The notes under the pieces: generated by a model | Told to the model about the DNA's origin: nothing | Database searches by the model: none | Seen by the model: only the letters and a program-made list of their open reading frames with translations | Part shown: positions 1-10,141 of the stretch, piece by piece | Layout: each line of letters opens with the position of its first letter | Numbering within the stretch: the first letter of the stretch is position 1 | Position numbers and translations under genes: made by a program | Source of the DNA: Gnetum montanum | Lineage: Eukaryota; Streptophyta; Gnetopsida; Gnetales; Gnetaceae | Reading direction: 5' to 3' | Assembly (NCBI GenBank): GCA_015680685.1 | Contig: MNCI01015910.1 | Coordinates: forward strand, 2,052,331-2,116,330 | Length of the DNA stretch: 64,000 bases

Positions 1-682
1 GATCATCTCTTTCATGACGTCTATGATGTCTTCGTTGTTCCCTACTTTCGCTTCGTTCATGCCCTTGTCCTTGCTCTCGACTCTCTCGTCGAGGTCTCTC
101 ATTTTGCCTATCTCTATCCTCACCGTTATGCTCTCTATGGTTGCGCCCTGATGTGGAAGGAGAGGGTGAATGATGTGAAGAAGGGGAAGAAGAAGGAGAA
201 CCATCGCCATGACGATGTTTCTTAACTTCTCTTCTGTGGCTTCGGCCCCGATCGTGGTGACGATTTGAGTGCCCATCCTTGTCATGTGTTGTTATTCCCT
301 TAGTGAATAACTAGTGTTCACTGGGATTAGAACCAGGGTTGTGTATCGTGGAGCATAGGTTCTGATACCACACCTCCTCACTATCATTAGAAGGGGGAAC
401 ATATTTTGATAGAGAACCCGTTATAAGTGGTTCACCATCTCCCATTTCACTTAGGACATGTGGGACCTCTTTGCCCTTCAACAGTGTATGTTGGCTCTCC
501 TGCCTTGAGTCCCTCATACATTGTGCGGATGTAGGATAGTAATCCCTTATGTCAAAATCACCTATAACGTATTCAGCATAGAGCTGAGTCATGCCGATCT
601 GTGCCAAAGCACAGAAGAGCATGTTGGAGATGGCACGATCTGAAGGTAACACTATGTTACCTTGCAAATCTCTCCAGTGCAT
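1..682 (-). pseudogene. Athila/Tat-like Ty3 gag, N-terminal part (element B)
   Basis: Gag of a minus-strand Ty3 retrotransposon, running off the left edge. One reading frame covers the interval from the Met at 682, broken only by an in-frame TAG at 311-313. The N-terminal 123 codons (MHWRDLQGNIVLPSDRAI...) match the start of gag in the related element at 36655-49800, which has WWRDLKRNIVLQLDRAI. Past the stop the frame is rich in Arg, Ser, His and Glu (for example RPRRESREQ, RSESREQRRHHRRHERDD), a linker of likely nucleic-acid-binding character. The primer site and LTR lie directly upstream at 982-1861. Many CpG codons survive, unlike the decayed relative, so this copy looks younger. Gag packages the element RNA in cytoplasmic particles. 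The rest of gag and all of pol lie outside the window. Confidence 0.75.
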
Positions 683-981
683 CTGTTCATCCTAATGGAA
701 GATAAAAGTAAAATTGGGAATATACTCATCCAGATGAGTATATTTCACCCTATATTGTTGAGGAACTGGCGGATTTAGGTTATGTGTTTTTGATTGCCGA
801 CCATTCTTTGTATTATCCCTAGGTGGTGTATTGCTCTTATGAGAAGAAGAATAAGACATGGTGTCTTATCGGTGTGCTATTTAACTGTTATATAAATTTT
901 CGTTTAATTAACCCTAAGGTTCATTTAAGCTCCCAACGATGTGAGTGATTTCCTATGTTCTACTTAGCACACAAACACTTA

Positions 982-1001
982 GTCCCCGACAACGGCGCCA
1001 A
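982..1001 (-). other. tRNA primer binding site, element B
   Basis: On the minus strand this reads TTGGCGCCGTTGTCGGGGAC. It is very close to the TGGCGCCGTTGCCGGGGA primer site typical of plant Athila/Tat Ty3 elements. It abuts the LTR end at 1002, as a primer site must, and so fixes the element orientation as minus. Confidence 0.9.
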
Positions 1002-1718
1002 TGATGAGTGGCAAGGTACCCCTACACTCAACCATACGAATACGAGCATAACACGCATGATCCTGTCAAACTCCGCAGACTAAGTGCCTACACGCCTCAT
1101 AGAACACTTAAGGTTAATTATTCGTTATCTTCCCAGACTTACTTGTATTTGTCATGGTGTATGGTTAAGTAAGTTCGAGGTATATGATTTTTATAGCTTT
1201 TCTGTTTTATCTCCTATGCTAGTGAGGTAAAGGGTTGAAGAGGCTAATTACTAACTTTAACTAACTAACTAAGTCTGAATTAACCTAGTGTCAACATCTG
1301 TTCCCACTTACCATTCACACCCTAAACCAATGCAACCATGGTTACCAAACGCTAGTCATTGCTGGGATCACCACGCGTAACACACGTGCTCGAAGTGGTC
1401 GTACTGAGGCACTTAACTAGGAGAGAAGGGTTGAGAAAGATTTAATCACTAATAAAGCATTTAAATGGAAAATAGTAAATAACAATAAATAAAGTCCTAA
1501 TTAGCCTATTCCATGCACTGCAAGGTTTATCTAAGAAGTTTATCTTTATTGTCGTACACAAACTTGTGTTCAAGTACAATGTCTCCTCGAATAAAGATCC
1601 ATTTACTTTAGAGTTCCTACTGCGGGCACATCGAAAATATTCTATCTCTGGAGGGATCAAACTGCCAGAGTTTCACTATGGTCTAAGCCTAGGATGAGAA
1701 ACAAGGGAGAGCCACCTC

Positions 1719-1729
1719 TTATTTATAGA
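1719..1729 (-). promoter_or_regulatory. TATA box of the element B LTR
   Basis: Minus-strand TCTATAAATAAG sits between the palindrome array (upstream) and the presumed R region. The same relative position holds a TATA box in the LTRs at 6263-6271 and 34731-34740. Activity is inferred from sequence only. Confidence 0.6.
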
Positions 1730-1743
1730 CTTTGTGACGCACC

Positions 1744-1852
1744 GCGATATTGCATACGCGATATTGCAGGGAACGACGCGATATCGCGTACGCAATATTG
1801 CATGGGATGCGATATCGCGGCCCATGCGATATCGTGTCCCATGCGATATCGC
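1744..1852. repeat. Array of seven GCGATATCGC-like palindromes in LTR U3
   Basis: Seven short dyads occur at 1744-1753, 1758-1767, 1777-1788, 1792-1801, 1809-1818, 1826-1835 and 1843-1852. They include perfect palindromes CGCGATATCGCG, GCAATATTGC and GCGATATCGC. The last three recur every 17 bp with a shared CCCAT spacer. The array ends about 15 bp from the TATA box on its upstream side, so it occupies the promoter or enhancer position of the LTR. Confidence 0.85.
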
Positions 1853-1861
1853 GTCCCATCA

Positions 1862-4240
1862 ACAATGAAGAAGATTAGAGTGACCAACCTTATGTAGGGG
1901 TTTCTTATGATCATGACCACGCTGACGACACTCAAAGAATACATTCACCTAAGGCAAACAATCTTGGAGGAGATGATGTAAGTCCTAAACTAGGGGAGGC
2001 CTCAAGGCCTAAGACCTCCTTAAAACCCCGAAATGATAAATCAAAGGACCCTGAAGAACACCATAGAAGCCATGGCAATTCTTCCAATTCCTCATCTTCC
2101 ACTTTCCCTTCAATGTCTAGTTCTAATGAAGATGAATGTAGGTATAGAAATAGAGCTTCACTAAAGGGTCAGGGTAAAAACCGAAATTGAACCCACAGGA
2201 AAGGTCAAAGACAACATCATCATCATCAAATGAATAGAAATAGGCATTTCCCTCACAACATGTTTGATAACAGTGAACCCTGGTTGGCCATTAAGAGCCT
2301 AATGCATATCACAAAGGCTATTAAGATATCTCACAAGAATCACAAAAAGAGTTACCTGCCTCAGCTTAACATGAATAATATTCTTAAATTTGCAAGAGGC
2401 TATATGATTCAGACCTGCAGCATCATCTACAAGCCTTCCATGATGCCTGTGCTTTCTACAACATTGAAAGTGGATGGCAATAGCAGACACTAATTGATAA
2501 AGCCAAAGTGTGGTATAGATCATTAAGACCAAATTCAATTTGATGATGGTCTACAATGCTAGAACTTTTCAATAAGAAATACCAAACCTATGCGAGGGTG
2601 TCCAATTTGAGGAGACAAATCCAATAGTGGAAACAAGAACAACATGAATCCTTGGATGTGGCCCTAGATAGATATTATGCCTTACTAAATAGATGCCTAG
2701 GCTATGGTTTCTCTAAGGAAAGGCAACTTTTCCACATCATAGATGGGCTTTGTAATGAAACATGAGAGACTCTTGATCTAAGAACTAATAGAGCGTGTGG
2801 AAAAATAAGAAAGATAGATATGTAAATGGGAGAATGTCAAGAAGCATTAATGGAACCAAAATCTTCAACAAAAAGAGGTCCAAATCTATGGTAAGGAGAA
2901 TGAAATTGCTCTTGATAAGGTGATTTTGCAACAAACCTTGCCGATACAAGAGTCTATTGATGAACTCGAAACAAAGTTTAATAGGATGTCCAAATGGATA
3001 TATGAAAACGTCACAACTCTTATTGAGATGGTCAAGGAGAGGATCATGCAAGACAAGCTAGGCAATCACAATAAACAAAGGATATGGAACCAAGAAATAG
3101 CTAGGAACACTTTTTGGAAAATGGGAAAATGGCTAAAGAAAGTGAGGTTATAGACTCAATCACAGAAGAAGATAATGAATGCGACATTTGCATATATGAC
3201 CATCCGAAGGGCCATTGCCCAATCTTGTTGCATTTACAAGAGTATTGGGCAAGTGCCTTAAATCTGAAGTTTGTGCAAAAGCACATGCCCAGGAGATTTT
3301 CTCTCCCACAAGGTAATTATAGACAGTCCCAGATATAATCATACCAACCTAAGGGGACTTATTACTAGCCTCAACATGGTTATTAACCATAGTGGCAACA
3401 ACCACAGTTGTGGGGGAGGCCACCACCAAATCAGTACTATCCACCCTATCTTTCAAAACTGCACGGATATTACATTTAACACCCTATTTCTCCAATTAGT
3501 TTTACATCCTCTACTTCAAATCGCCACTACCACTCTCTCGAGTACCATCAACCCATGACATCCCCTGAAGGATCACCACCTCGTGCCTCTTACCATCCAT
3601 CCTACCCTCAATATTCTCATACTTCGCCTCATTATATGCCACCACCAGCAACACACAAAGGTTTAGCACCACAATATCAACAAATGAACACCACTTGTGC
3701 TACAAATGTGCATAAACATGCTAACACCAGTGGGTCTCAACCATAACATAGGAAACATCCCTTTTTGGGGGAAAGTTCATAAGCCAAAGTAGATCATGCA
3801 TGGACCCACTATATCATCTAAGCCAACATAATGCCAATCTGGTGCACCACCTTCCTTGTCTCAACCAATGTCCTCTGATCATACACAAAGGCCATCATCC
3901 ATCGGTACTCTAATCCCAAATCCAAACAATGAATCTAACAGTGTGTGAAGACAAATAAATCCATGCATACCATATCATGATCAAGGGTGCAATCATGGGC
4001 GAGCCATCCATAATGTTAACACACCTCATACCCTAACCCACCATATATTTAACCATCAAGTGTGTGACCAACAATTTTTCTACCTAGCCCCCACACCACA
4101 AACAGATACCTAGTCACTAGGGCATGGATGGTTACCAATGTTTCATACATGCATGGATCCTATTTATCCACTTATTAATCTTTGTCATAGCCAAATGTTT
4201 AGTCATGGGGGGTACACCCCATTCTAGTCTTCAGGATTCT
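1862..4240 (+). pseudogene. Athila/Tat-like gag remnant (element A)
   Basis: Plus-strand gag of a decayed Ty3 element, interrupted by element B at its left end. Pieces in shifting frames match the gag of the element at 36655-49800. Around 2490-2780 one reads LIDKAKVWYRSLRPNS, then YARVSNLRRQIQ, then HESLDVALDRYYALLNR and FHIIDGL; the relative has YSRMSNLRKQIQGW, HESLNVALGRYYFLLHQ and CHIIDGL. Residues 2920-3150 look coiled-coil-like. Around 3180 there is a Cys/His-containing stretch (ECDICIYDHPKGHCP). From about 3380 to 4150 the sequence is Pro/His/Ser-rich. Several frameshifts and stops make it non-functional. No protease, reverse transcriptase or integrase follows: the sequence passes straight into the 3' noncoding region. 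Confidence 0.7.
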
Positions 4241-6118
4241 TAAGTGTTTTTCATCTTTTTGTTTTAAAATTTATTATTTTACACATCCTTTATTTTACAT
4301 TTTCTTGTTTTCAGTTTATTAATCTTTTCTAAATTTTGTTTTACACCATCATTAGTACATTTGCTATTTCTTGAATATTTTACACTTTCTTTTATATTTT
4401 CTTTTATTTTGGTGTGATTTTCTAACTTTTTGTTAGCAAGTGCCAGGTACAGTGGTAATGCGTTGATTGATGGTGCTATGTACTATTTTTGTTATTTGAT
4501 TGTTGGTGTTTGGATTCTAGCTTTGAATTTTGTTATGGATAATTAGGACATGCTTTCTTTTTCATGCAACAAGCAATGAGTCCACAACATCCACCCATCC
4601 ACAAACTCTATGGTTTTCCTTGTTTTGGAAACGTGTAGTTCCTTTTTCATTAACAAAACTTTAACAAATTTATGACTTTGGTAGTTTCCGGAATTGGAAA
4701 GAATTCAAAGGTTTGAATAGGGTGTGACTTCAAGGGGATTTTCTATTCTTTATGCCTTTCTATTTGCTTGGGTGCATGTGTGTTTTCATGGACTTCTTAC
4801 TGTTCCGTGTCGACCAATAAAGAAAGTTGAATAAGTCTTTACATGGTGTGGTTCTCATCACAAAAAAAAAAAAAAAAAAAAAAAATGGGAATTCAAAGCA
4901 CATCCTTTAGACAAAATAAATGGGCTACAAGCACTGGTTATGGGACTAGAAAGACATGTTACCCATGCGTAAAGGTCCCCTCTAACTAAGGTTTTTAAAT
5001 AAGGAATGGTGGTTGCTTTTTGGGAGCACTCTTGTGTCTTAGGGGGATGGACTAGTCTTAGAATGACAATGCAAAGTCACTGAGAGAGGTTCATTTTTGG
5101 TTTGGACTAATGATGGATCTTATCAAGTTATTTAACCATAAAATCCACAAGGGACTTCATGTGACCTTAATTAGAAACTCCATTCCACACACTCTTTCAT
5201 CCATCTATGCTTTCCATGTCTCACCTCATTGCTAGTTTCATGTTCTTGTTTGATGTCTTGGTTTAATGTGTTGGACTTCATAGGTATTTTGATCTAGGAT
5301 TTTGTACTTAACCTTTTGTAACCATTAATTATCCATGGAGCCTATGGACTCTTTGGTTTGAAGTTATGCAAGGGCATAAAAGGCCTGTGCCTACTTTGGG
5401 GAGGACCCACTTGCATATCTTTTGGTTGGGTTAGTTCAGTTCTTTACCCTTAGACACTCTTACAATCAAATCTTTTTGTTTACCCCATCAATGACATCCA
5501 ATTGTGCACATCTTCTTAACATTTTTTTAGTAACTTTCCTTTTTATTGTTGTGAATTCTTACACTGTCTTCAAATATTTTCCTTGTGTTGAACTTTTTTT
5601 TTAAATTTAATGGATCACTTATCTATTTTACCCTATTTGTCAGCCTTCCTGCTAACATGACTAAAGGAATCAATCTACCACAATCATAACCTAGCTAAGT
5701 GTAACCACCGACGAGACAAGACATTTAATAGCTATGTGTTACACATCGCATACTAATTCATGATTCTATTGTGATTGCAATGGGAAACATAGACTAGAAG
5801 CAAGACTATCTTCATCGAGGATGATGCGGCAGTACCACACAATGAGGACCGTTCATGATAATTGGATCTTCTCTCTCATTCTTCAGCTACCAAGAGGTGT
5901 TGGATGTCAGTTTTATCCAGGTTATTCACTTCTCTTATCATGAACACCCAATTTTGTAAAAATTGGAACTTCATACACTTGGGCACTCAGAGTTTGTTTG
6001 TTCCATCTAAGTTAGTTTGTATGTCAGTTAATAATCTCATACCTTCCCAATATTTTGTAAGAAACTTGTTCCTCCTCTTCTTCACTTGAGGATGAGTTTT
6101 TATTCAATCGTGGGGATA
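4241..6118 (+). other. 3' noncoding region of element A
   Basis: AT-rich region between gag and the 3' LTR with no credible coding sequence. The stretch near 4930-4970 is the reverse complement of sequence near 57235-57300 in the related minus-strand element D, and a weaker match lies near 41900-41960 in element C. This marks it as the shared 3' untranslated region. It holds a run of 25 or so A at 4861-4885. A polypurine tract (GTGGGGATA) at 6110-6118 abuts the LTR. Confidence 0.65.
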
Positions 6119-7015
6119 TGATGAATCATCAGTTGGCTAGGTTATCTAATAGAGAGTCAACTTTTTGGTTGGCTCCAATATAACAAGGCCCTAACATCGG
6201 GTATCCGATGTCAAAGCCTAGATGCAACATTGGGTATTCGACACCAAGGGGTATACGCTAGCCTATAAATATAGTACTTGGGCTCACGATTTCTAGTTAG
6301 TTTTCATATTAGTTTTTCATAGTTTTGTCAATAGAGTAGCCAAATTCTTGTAGTTTTATTTTGTAATCTTAAAGAATAGTCAGTGAGTGCCCATAGAGTG
6401 GATCTTAGTTAATTATACGAAGTCTTATTCGACTGGCAATGCACCTGGACATATTCCATGAGTAGCAATAAGAGAGAGATTGATACTTATTCATTGTAGC
6501 ACTTTGACTTAGATTAGATTTACTTTCCATGCAATTCATGTTTCATGTACCTAGTTAATATTTACATTTTCATGCATGTTAATTAATTAAACACATAAGT
6601 ACGATTGCTTCGAGCATGTGTATGACTCTTGGTAATCCTAGCAACGTTTAACATTTGGTAACCTAGCAGTGTTATATGTGTTCAGGATGTGCACGAGAAG
6701 TGGGATCAGATACTTATGTTAGGGTAGTTGATTATTAATTAGCAATTAGATTAGTTGAATTGATTATAAATTGAATTTCAACCTATTGTTAATTGTAGAA
6801 CAATAAAATATAAAATAATAAAAATCATATGCCTCACTTTGGACTAAACCATATGTGACAAAGCTACCATTAGTCCAAGTGGAAAGACAACGAACTGCGA
6901 TCAAGGCATAGTGATCTAGATGCCACAACCAGTCCCATCCATGGAATTCAATCAAATTGTGCATGAACGCTTGTGATTCGTATGGTTGGGTGTAGGGGTA
7001 CTTTGCCTCTCATTA
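6119..7015 (+). mobile_element. 3' LTR of Athila/Tat-like element A
   Basis: An 897-bp plus-oriented LTR starting TGATGAATCATCA directly after a polypurine tract. It ends in TCATTA, a decayed TCATCA. The final 40 bp (TATGGTTGGGTGTAGGGGTA region) are the reverse complement of the first bases of the LTRs at 1002, 34011 and 55137. A TATA box (CTATAAATA) is at 6263-6271. The dyad CATCGG-GTAT-CCGATG at 6195-6210 and a decayed copy near 6229-6245 lie just upstream of it. The 5' LTR is not in the window. Confidence 0.8.
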
Positions 7016-7067
7016 GCTTATATCTTCTTTAGTTTTTTATTGTAATTTAAAGGTATTAGAACTCGAA

Positions 7068-7240
7068 ATAAGTGAAACATAGGTACACCCCAAGATATTC
7101 AATCATAGCTTTATATAACTTAGTATTACCCACTGAAATTGAACCTATGACCTAGGGGTTCAATTCCATGAGCATTGTTGAGTTATATAAAGTTCTAATT
7201 GGACTATATATCTTGGGGTGTACCTATGTTCCACTTTTTT
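7068..7240. repeat. Two SINE tails in head-to-head inverted arrangement
   Basis: Near-perfect inverted ends read GTGAAACATAGGTACACCCC at 7069 and, as reverse complement, GTGGAACATAGGTACACCCC ending at about 7238. Each arm matches the 3' half of the tRNA-derived repeats at 30570-30712 and 51412-51538. At the centre (7139-7172) sit two B-box-like motifs, one on each strand (AGGTTCAATTTC minus, GGGTTCAATTCC plus). I read it as two 5'-truncated SINEs facing each other. A MITE-like fold-back is the alternative. Confidence 0.6.
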
Positions 7241-9081
7241 TGGGACAACACAATTTTTTGATTTGCATAGTTTTGGAGAAATAAGTTTGAGTGATCCCTT
7301 CTTGATCCTATTTACCACAATCATTAAAAGAGTTAAAACCAAACCTGTACCAACCGTGATCTTAAGTTCTACTACAATATCATGCTAAGTTCAAGAGACA
7401 GGTATGGTAACTTCATTTTCCAATGAGTGTAAACACCTTAATCAAATTGCAACTAACTGGCAATAGTCCGAGCCAGGACCACATTCTTCACGCAGTCTCC
7501 TTTAATAAATGCCAAGGAGCTATCAGTACACGCTACACGATAAAGACAAAAGGAAAATCAACCGACAATATCTGTTAAATACATTACGACCAATGAGCTT
7601 GGACCAGCATGATTATGAACTTTGGGGCCTTCAATTGCCTACAAGTTTTCAGAAAACATGGACTAAGCAAGAAATATCCGGAATCAATTTTGCATTGGTC
7701 GTCACCAGTGACTGGAAACCAGATTCCCCACGTCAGCATTCATGCCCAGTGAAAGTGCGCAGATCATTTTGTTTCAGGTGAGAAATTTCATGGGAATGTA
7801 CTTTTCTTTCGAATCCTGCTTTCTCCCAAATGCCACTGGAGAGTGAAGATTCTTTCCTTGCTGCCCAATTCTTGTGCAAGTAAAACCCAGGTTCAGAGGC
7901 CAGAAATTGCAGGATCCAGCTCATACGCAATAGTTTTACAGTCTTTTACCCAAGACATTGCCGTCTTTTGTAACAGGTTTTCAGAGACTCGGGTATGATT
8001 TTTGTCTTATGCTTGCTTAAACTCATGGTTTTTTTCTTATGCTTAAATTCTTGGAATGCAATTAAGGAATCACATCGAATGAGATTTAACTTTCAGCGTA
8101 ATTTTAGTCAGAGATTACGGCATTTTCGTTAATCTGTGATTCGAATATTTTTGTTGGTTAAATAATCTAGTTAGTACCATTCTCAGCTTTTGTTAGATTT
8201 TTTTGACCATCTGAGAGGGTGTCATAATTTGAACATCTTAGTAACAGTTTCTGATTGTTTTAGACTCATTCATTCTGGTTAAAGTGTTTAGAAAATCCTG
8301 TACTCTAATTACGACTTAGCTGAAATTTCACAAGTATAGAATCTATATTATAAGTAACAAATGCAATCATATCTTCGTGCTAAAGTGAGTCCATTATGAG
8401 ATCAATTTGTAAATGCGTTTTCAAGCTTGTTAATTGTTTGCAGATCTGCGTGAAATTTATTATGAAAAAAAAAAAAAAAAAAGCATATGTGAGTCTGACT
8501 AAAGTGATATTATGGCATGGGATAAATTTGGCTGCTTTACCGTTTTCCACCGTAGATGTTCCCAAAGTGTTTATCATCATGAAAGCATTTAGGATCGCCA
8601 TTATAAACCAATAGGTAATACGAATTTTATAAATCATAGCTGAAATACAACTGCATAGAAAGTAATGTCATTACATTGTTGCCAAAATGACAGACAAAAA
8701 AGCATAGAACATGAATAATCTAATAGTAGAGATTTATGTGATGAGATATATATACTTATAAAAGGTACAGTGATATCAGACAAAGCTTAGGTGTTGTTTT
8801 AGCACAAAAAGAAAATGGAATGTTTGAAGATTTTTGGTGCAACTAACATTTTGTGTATATTTTTTAAAGTTATGTCTATGTGGAGATATTGGGTTAAATT
8901 AGATAGAAATCAATTTTAGCAATTTCTTGGACAGATTTTTTGGGGTAAATTTTACTATTTAGATGTGCTATTTTTGCAAATCAAGTAATCAGTTGCATGT
9001 CTTGCTTTGTCCAGGTTTCCAAACAATTTAAATGTAACATGTAAGTTGAAGATATATTGTGACTAGAAGCATTAGACAAAT
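7241..9081 (+). promoter_or_regulatory. Upstream region of the ALA-type ATPase gene
   Basis: Sequence between the SINE pair and the first coding ATG. No retroelement similarity was recognised from about 7500 on. A possible noncoding first exon ends near 7990 (GACTCG followed by GTATGA). A pyrimidine-poor but usable acceptor TGTCCAG ends at 9014, giving a 1-kb leader intron. ACGT-containing sequence (CCCCACGTCAGC) at 7726-7737 could be a bZIP site in the core promoter. None of this can be proven from sequence alone. Confidence 0.35.
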
Positions 9082-10141
9082 ATGTCCAAGGTGATTTTTA
9101 ACATACGGCAATGTCTCCTCTCATATCAAAAGAAACACGTGCCTGAAAATTGGGTTGTGCATATTAACCAGAAAAATGATCATCATAAAAAGCATTCAAG
9201 CAATAAAATTTCAACTACAAAATACAATTGGTATTCTTTTCTTCCTAAAGGTCTATTTGAGCAATTTCGAAGGGTAGCAAATTTGTATTTTGCCCTCCAT
9301 GCAGCCCTCTCTCTAACACCAATTACACCAGTGAATCCTATTACAACAATTCTTCCTCTTGTTTTTGTGATTGGAGTATCAATATTCAAGGAGGCAGTAG
9401 AAGATGTTCGTCGGGGAAGAGTTGATAAAGAGGTTAACAATAGGTTAGTGTTGGCTCTAAGAAACAATAATGGATTCCAAAATTGTCCTTGGAAGGAGCT
9501 AAAAGTTGGAAACATTGTTCAGATTACAAAGGACAGCTTTTTTCCGGCTGATCTTCTGTTTCTGTCCTCAAGTGATGAAAATGGAACATGCTATGTGGAA
9601 ACAATGAACATAGATGGGGAGACAAATCTCAAAATGAAGACATGTATTAAAGAGACTAAACACCTGACTGAATCTTCTGTTTGGCAAGGTTTTAATGCCG
9701 ATGTTAAATGTGAACTGCCAAATCGTTTCTTGTACCGTTTTGCAGGAGATTTCAAATGCCAGGAAAAGGAATGTAATTTGAGCGCCTCACAGGTCCTTTT
9801 ACGTGGCTCAAAATTGAAAAACACTAGCTTTGTGTATGGAGCAGTTATTTTTACTGGGCATGAAACTAAAATTATGCTAAATGCTACAGAACCACCATCA
9901 AAGCGCAGTAGCATGGAGAAACGCTTGGATAAGGTCATTATGTTTCAGATTGTCATTCTTATAGTGCTCTCATCTATTAGCAGTTTTTCTTTCTCTATTT
10001 TGCTATCAAAAAAGTTCGGGGATCATGCATATTTGCAACCTGATAATAAAGAAGGAAGCAAGATTTCTGTTTACCAATTTGATAAAGACAAGCCATTTTT
10101 AGCTGGTGTGCTGCAATTTTTCACATGTTTTGTCCTTTATG
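9082..10141 (+). CDS. ALA gene exon 1: TM1-TM2, actuator domain, TM3
   Basis: Residues 1-353 plus one base. It contains the family signature ISTTKYN...[18 protein letters not shown], the first two membrane helices, the actuator loop with DGETNLK, the segment [11 protein letters not shown], and a hydrophobic helix [19 protein letters not shown]. The donor is G|GTAAGG. The first 23 residues have no family counterpart that I recall, so the true N terminus is the least certain part. Confidence 0.9.

Larger units (their letters stand above)
1002..1861 (-). mobile_element. 5' LTR of Athila/Tat-like element B
   Basis: An 860-bp LTR with terminal inverted repeat TGATGA...CATCA. It is flanked on the left by the primer site and gag of the same strand. 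Its minus-strand TATA box (TATAAATAAG) lies at 1719-1727, preceded by a palindrome array at 1744-1852. The other side (1862 onward) is gag of an oppositely oriented relative, so element B is nested in that gag. The 3' LTR and second target-site copy lie off the window. Related LTRs are 6119-7015, 34011-34889, 36655-37515, 48953-49800 and 55137-56016. Confidence 0.85.

Noticed and set aside
1744-1852. CRISPR-like regular repeats
   Set aside because: Units are 10-12-bp palindromes inside a plant LTR promoter, with 4-9-bp spacers and no cas genes.
9183-9938. Two minus-strand open frames of 110 and 115 codons
   Set aside because: They are antisense to exon 1 of the flippase, whose plus-strand frame carries conserved motifs.
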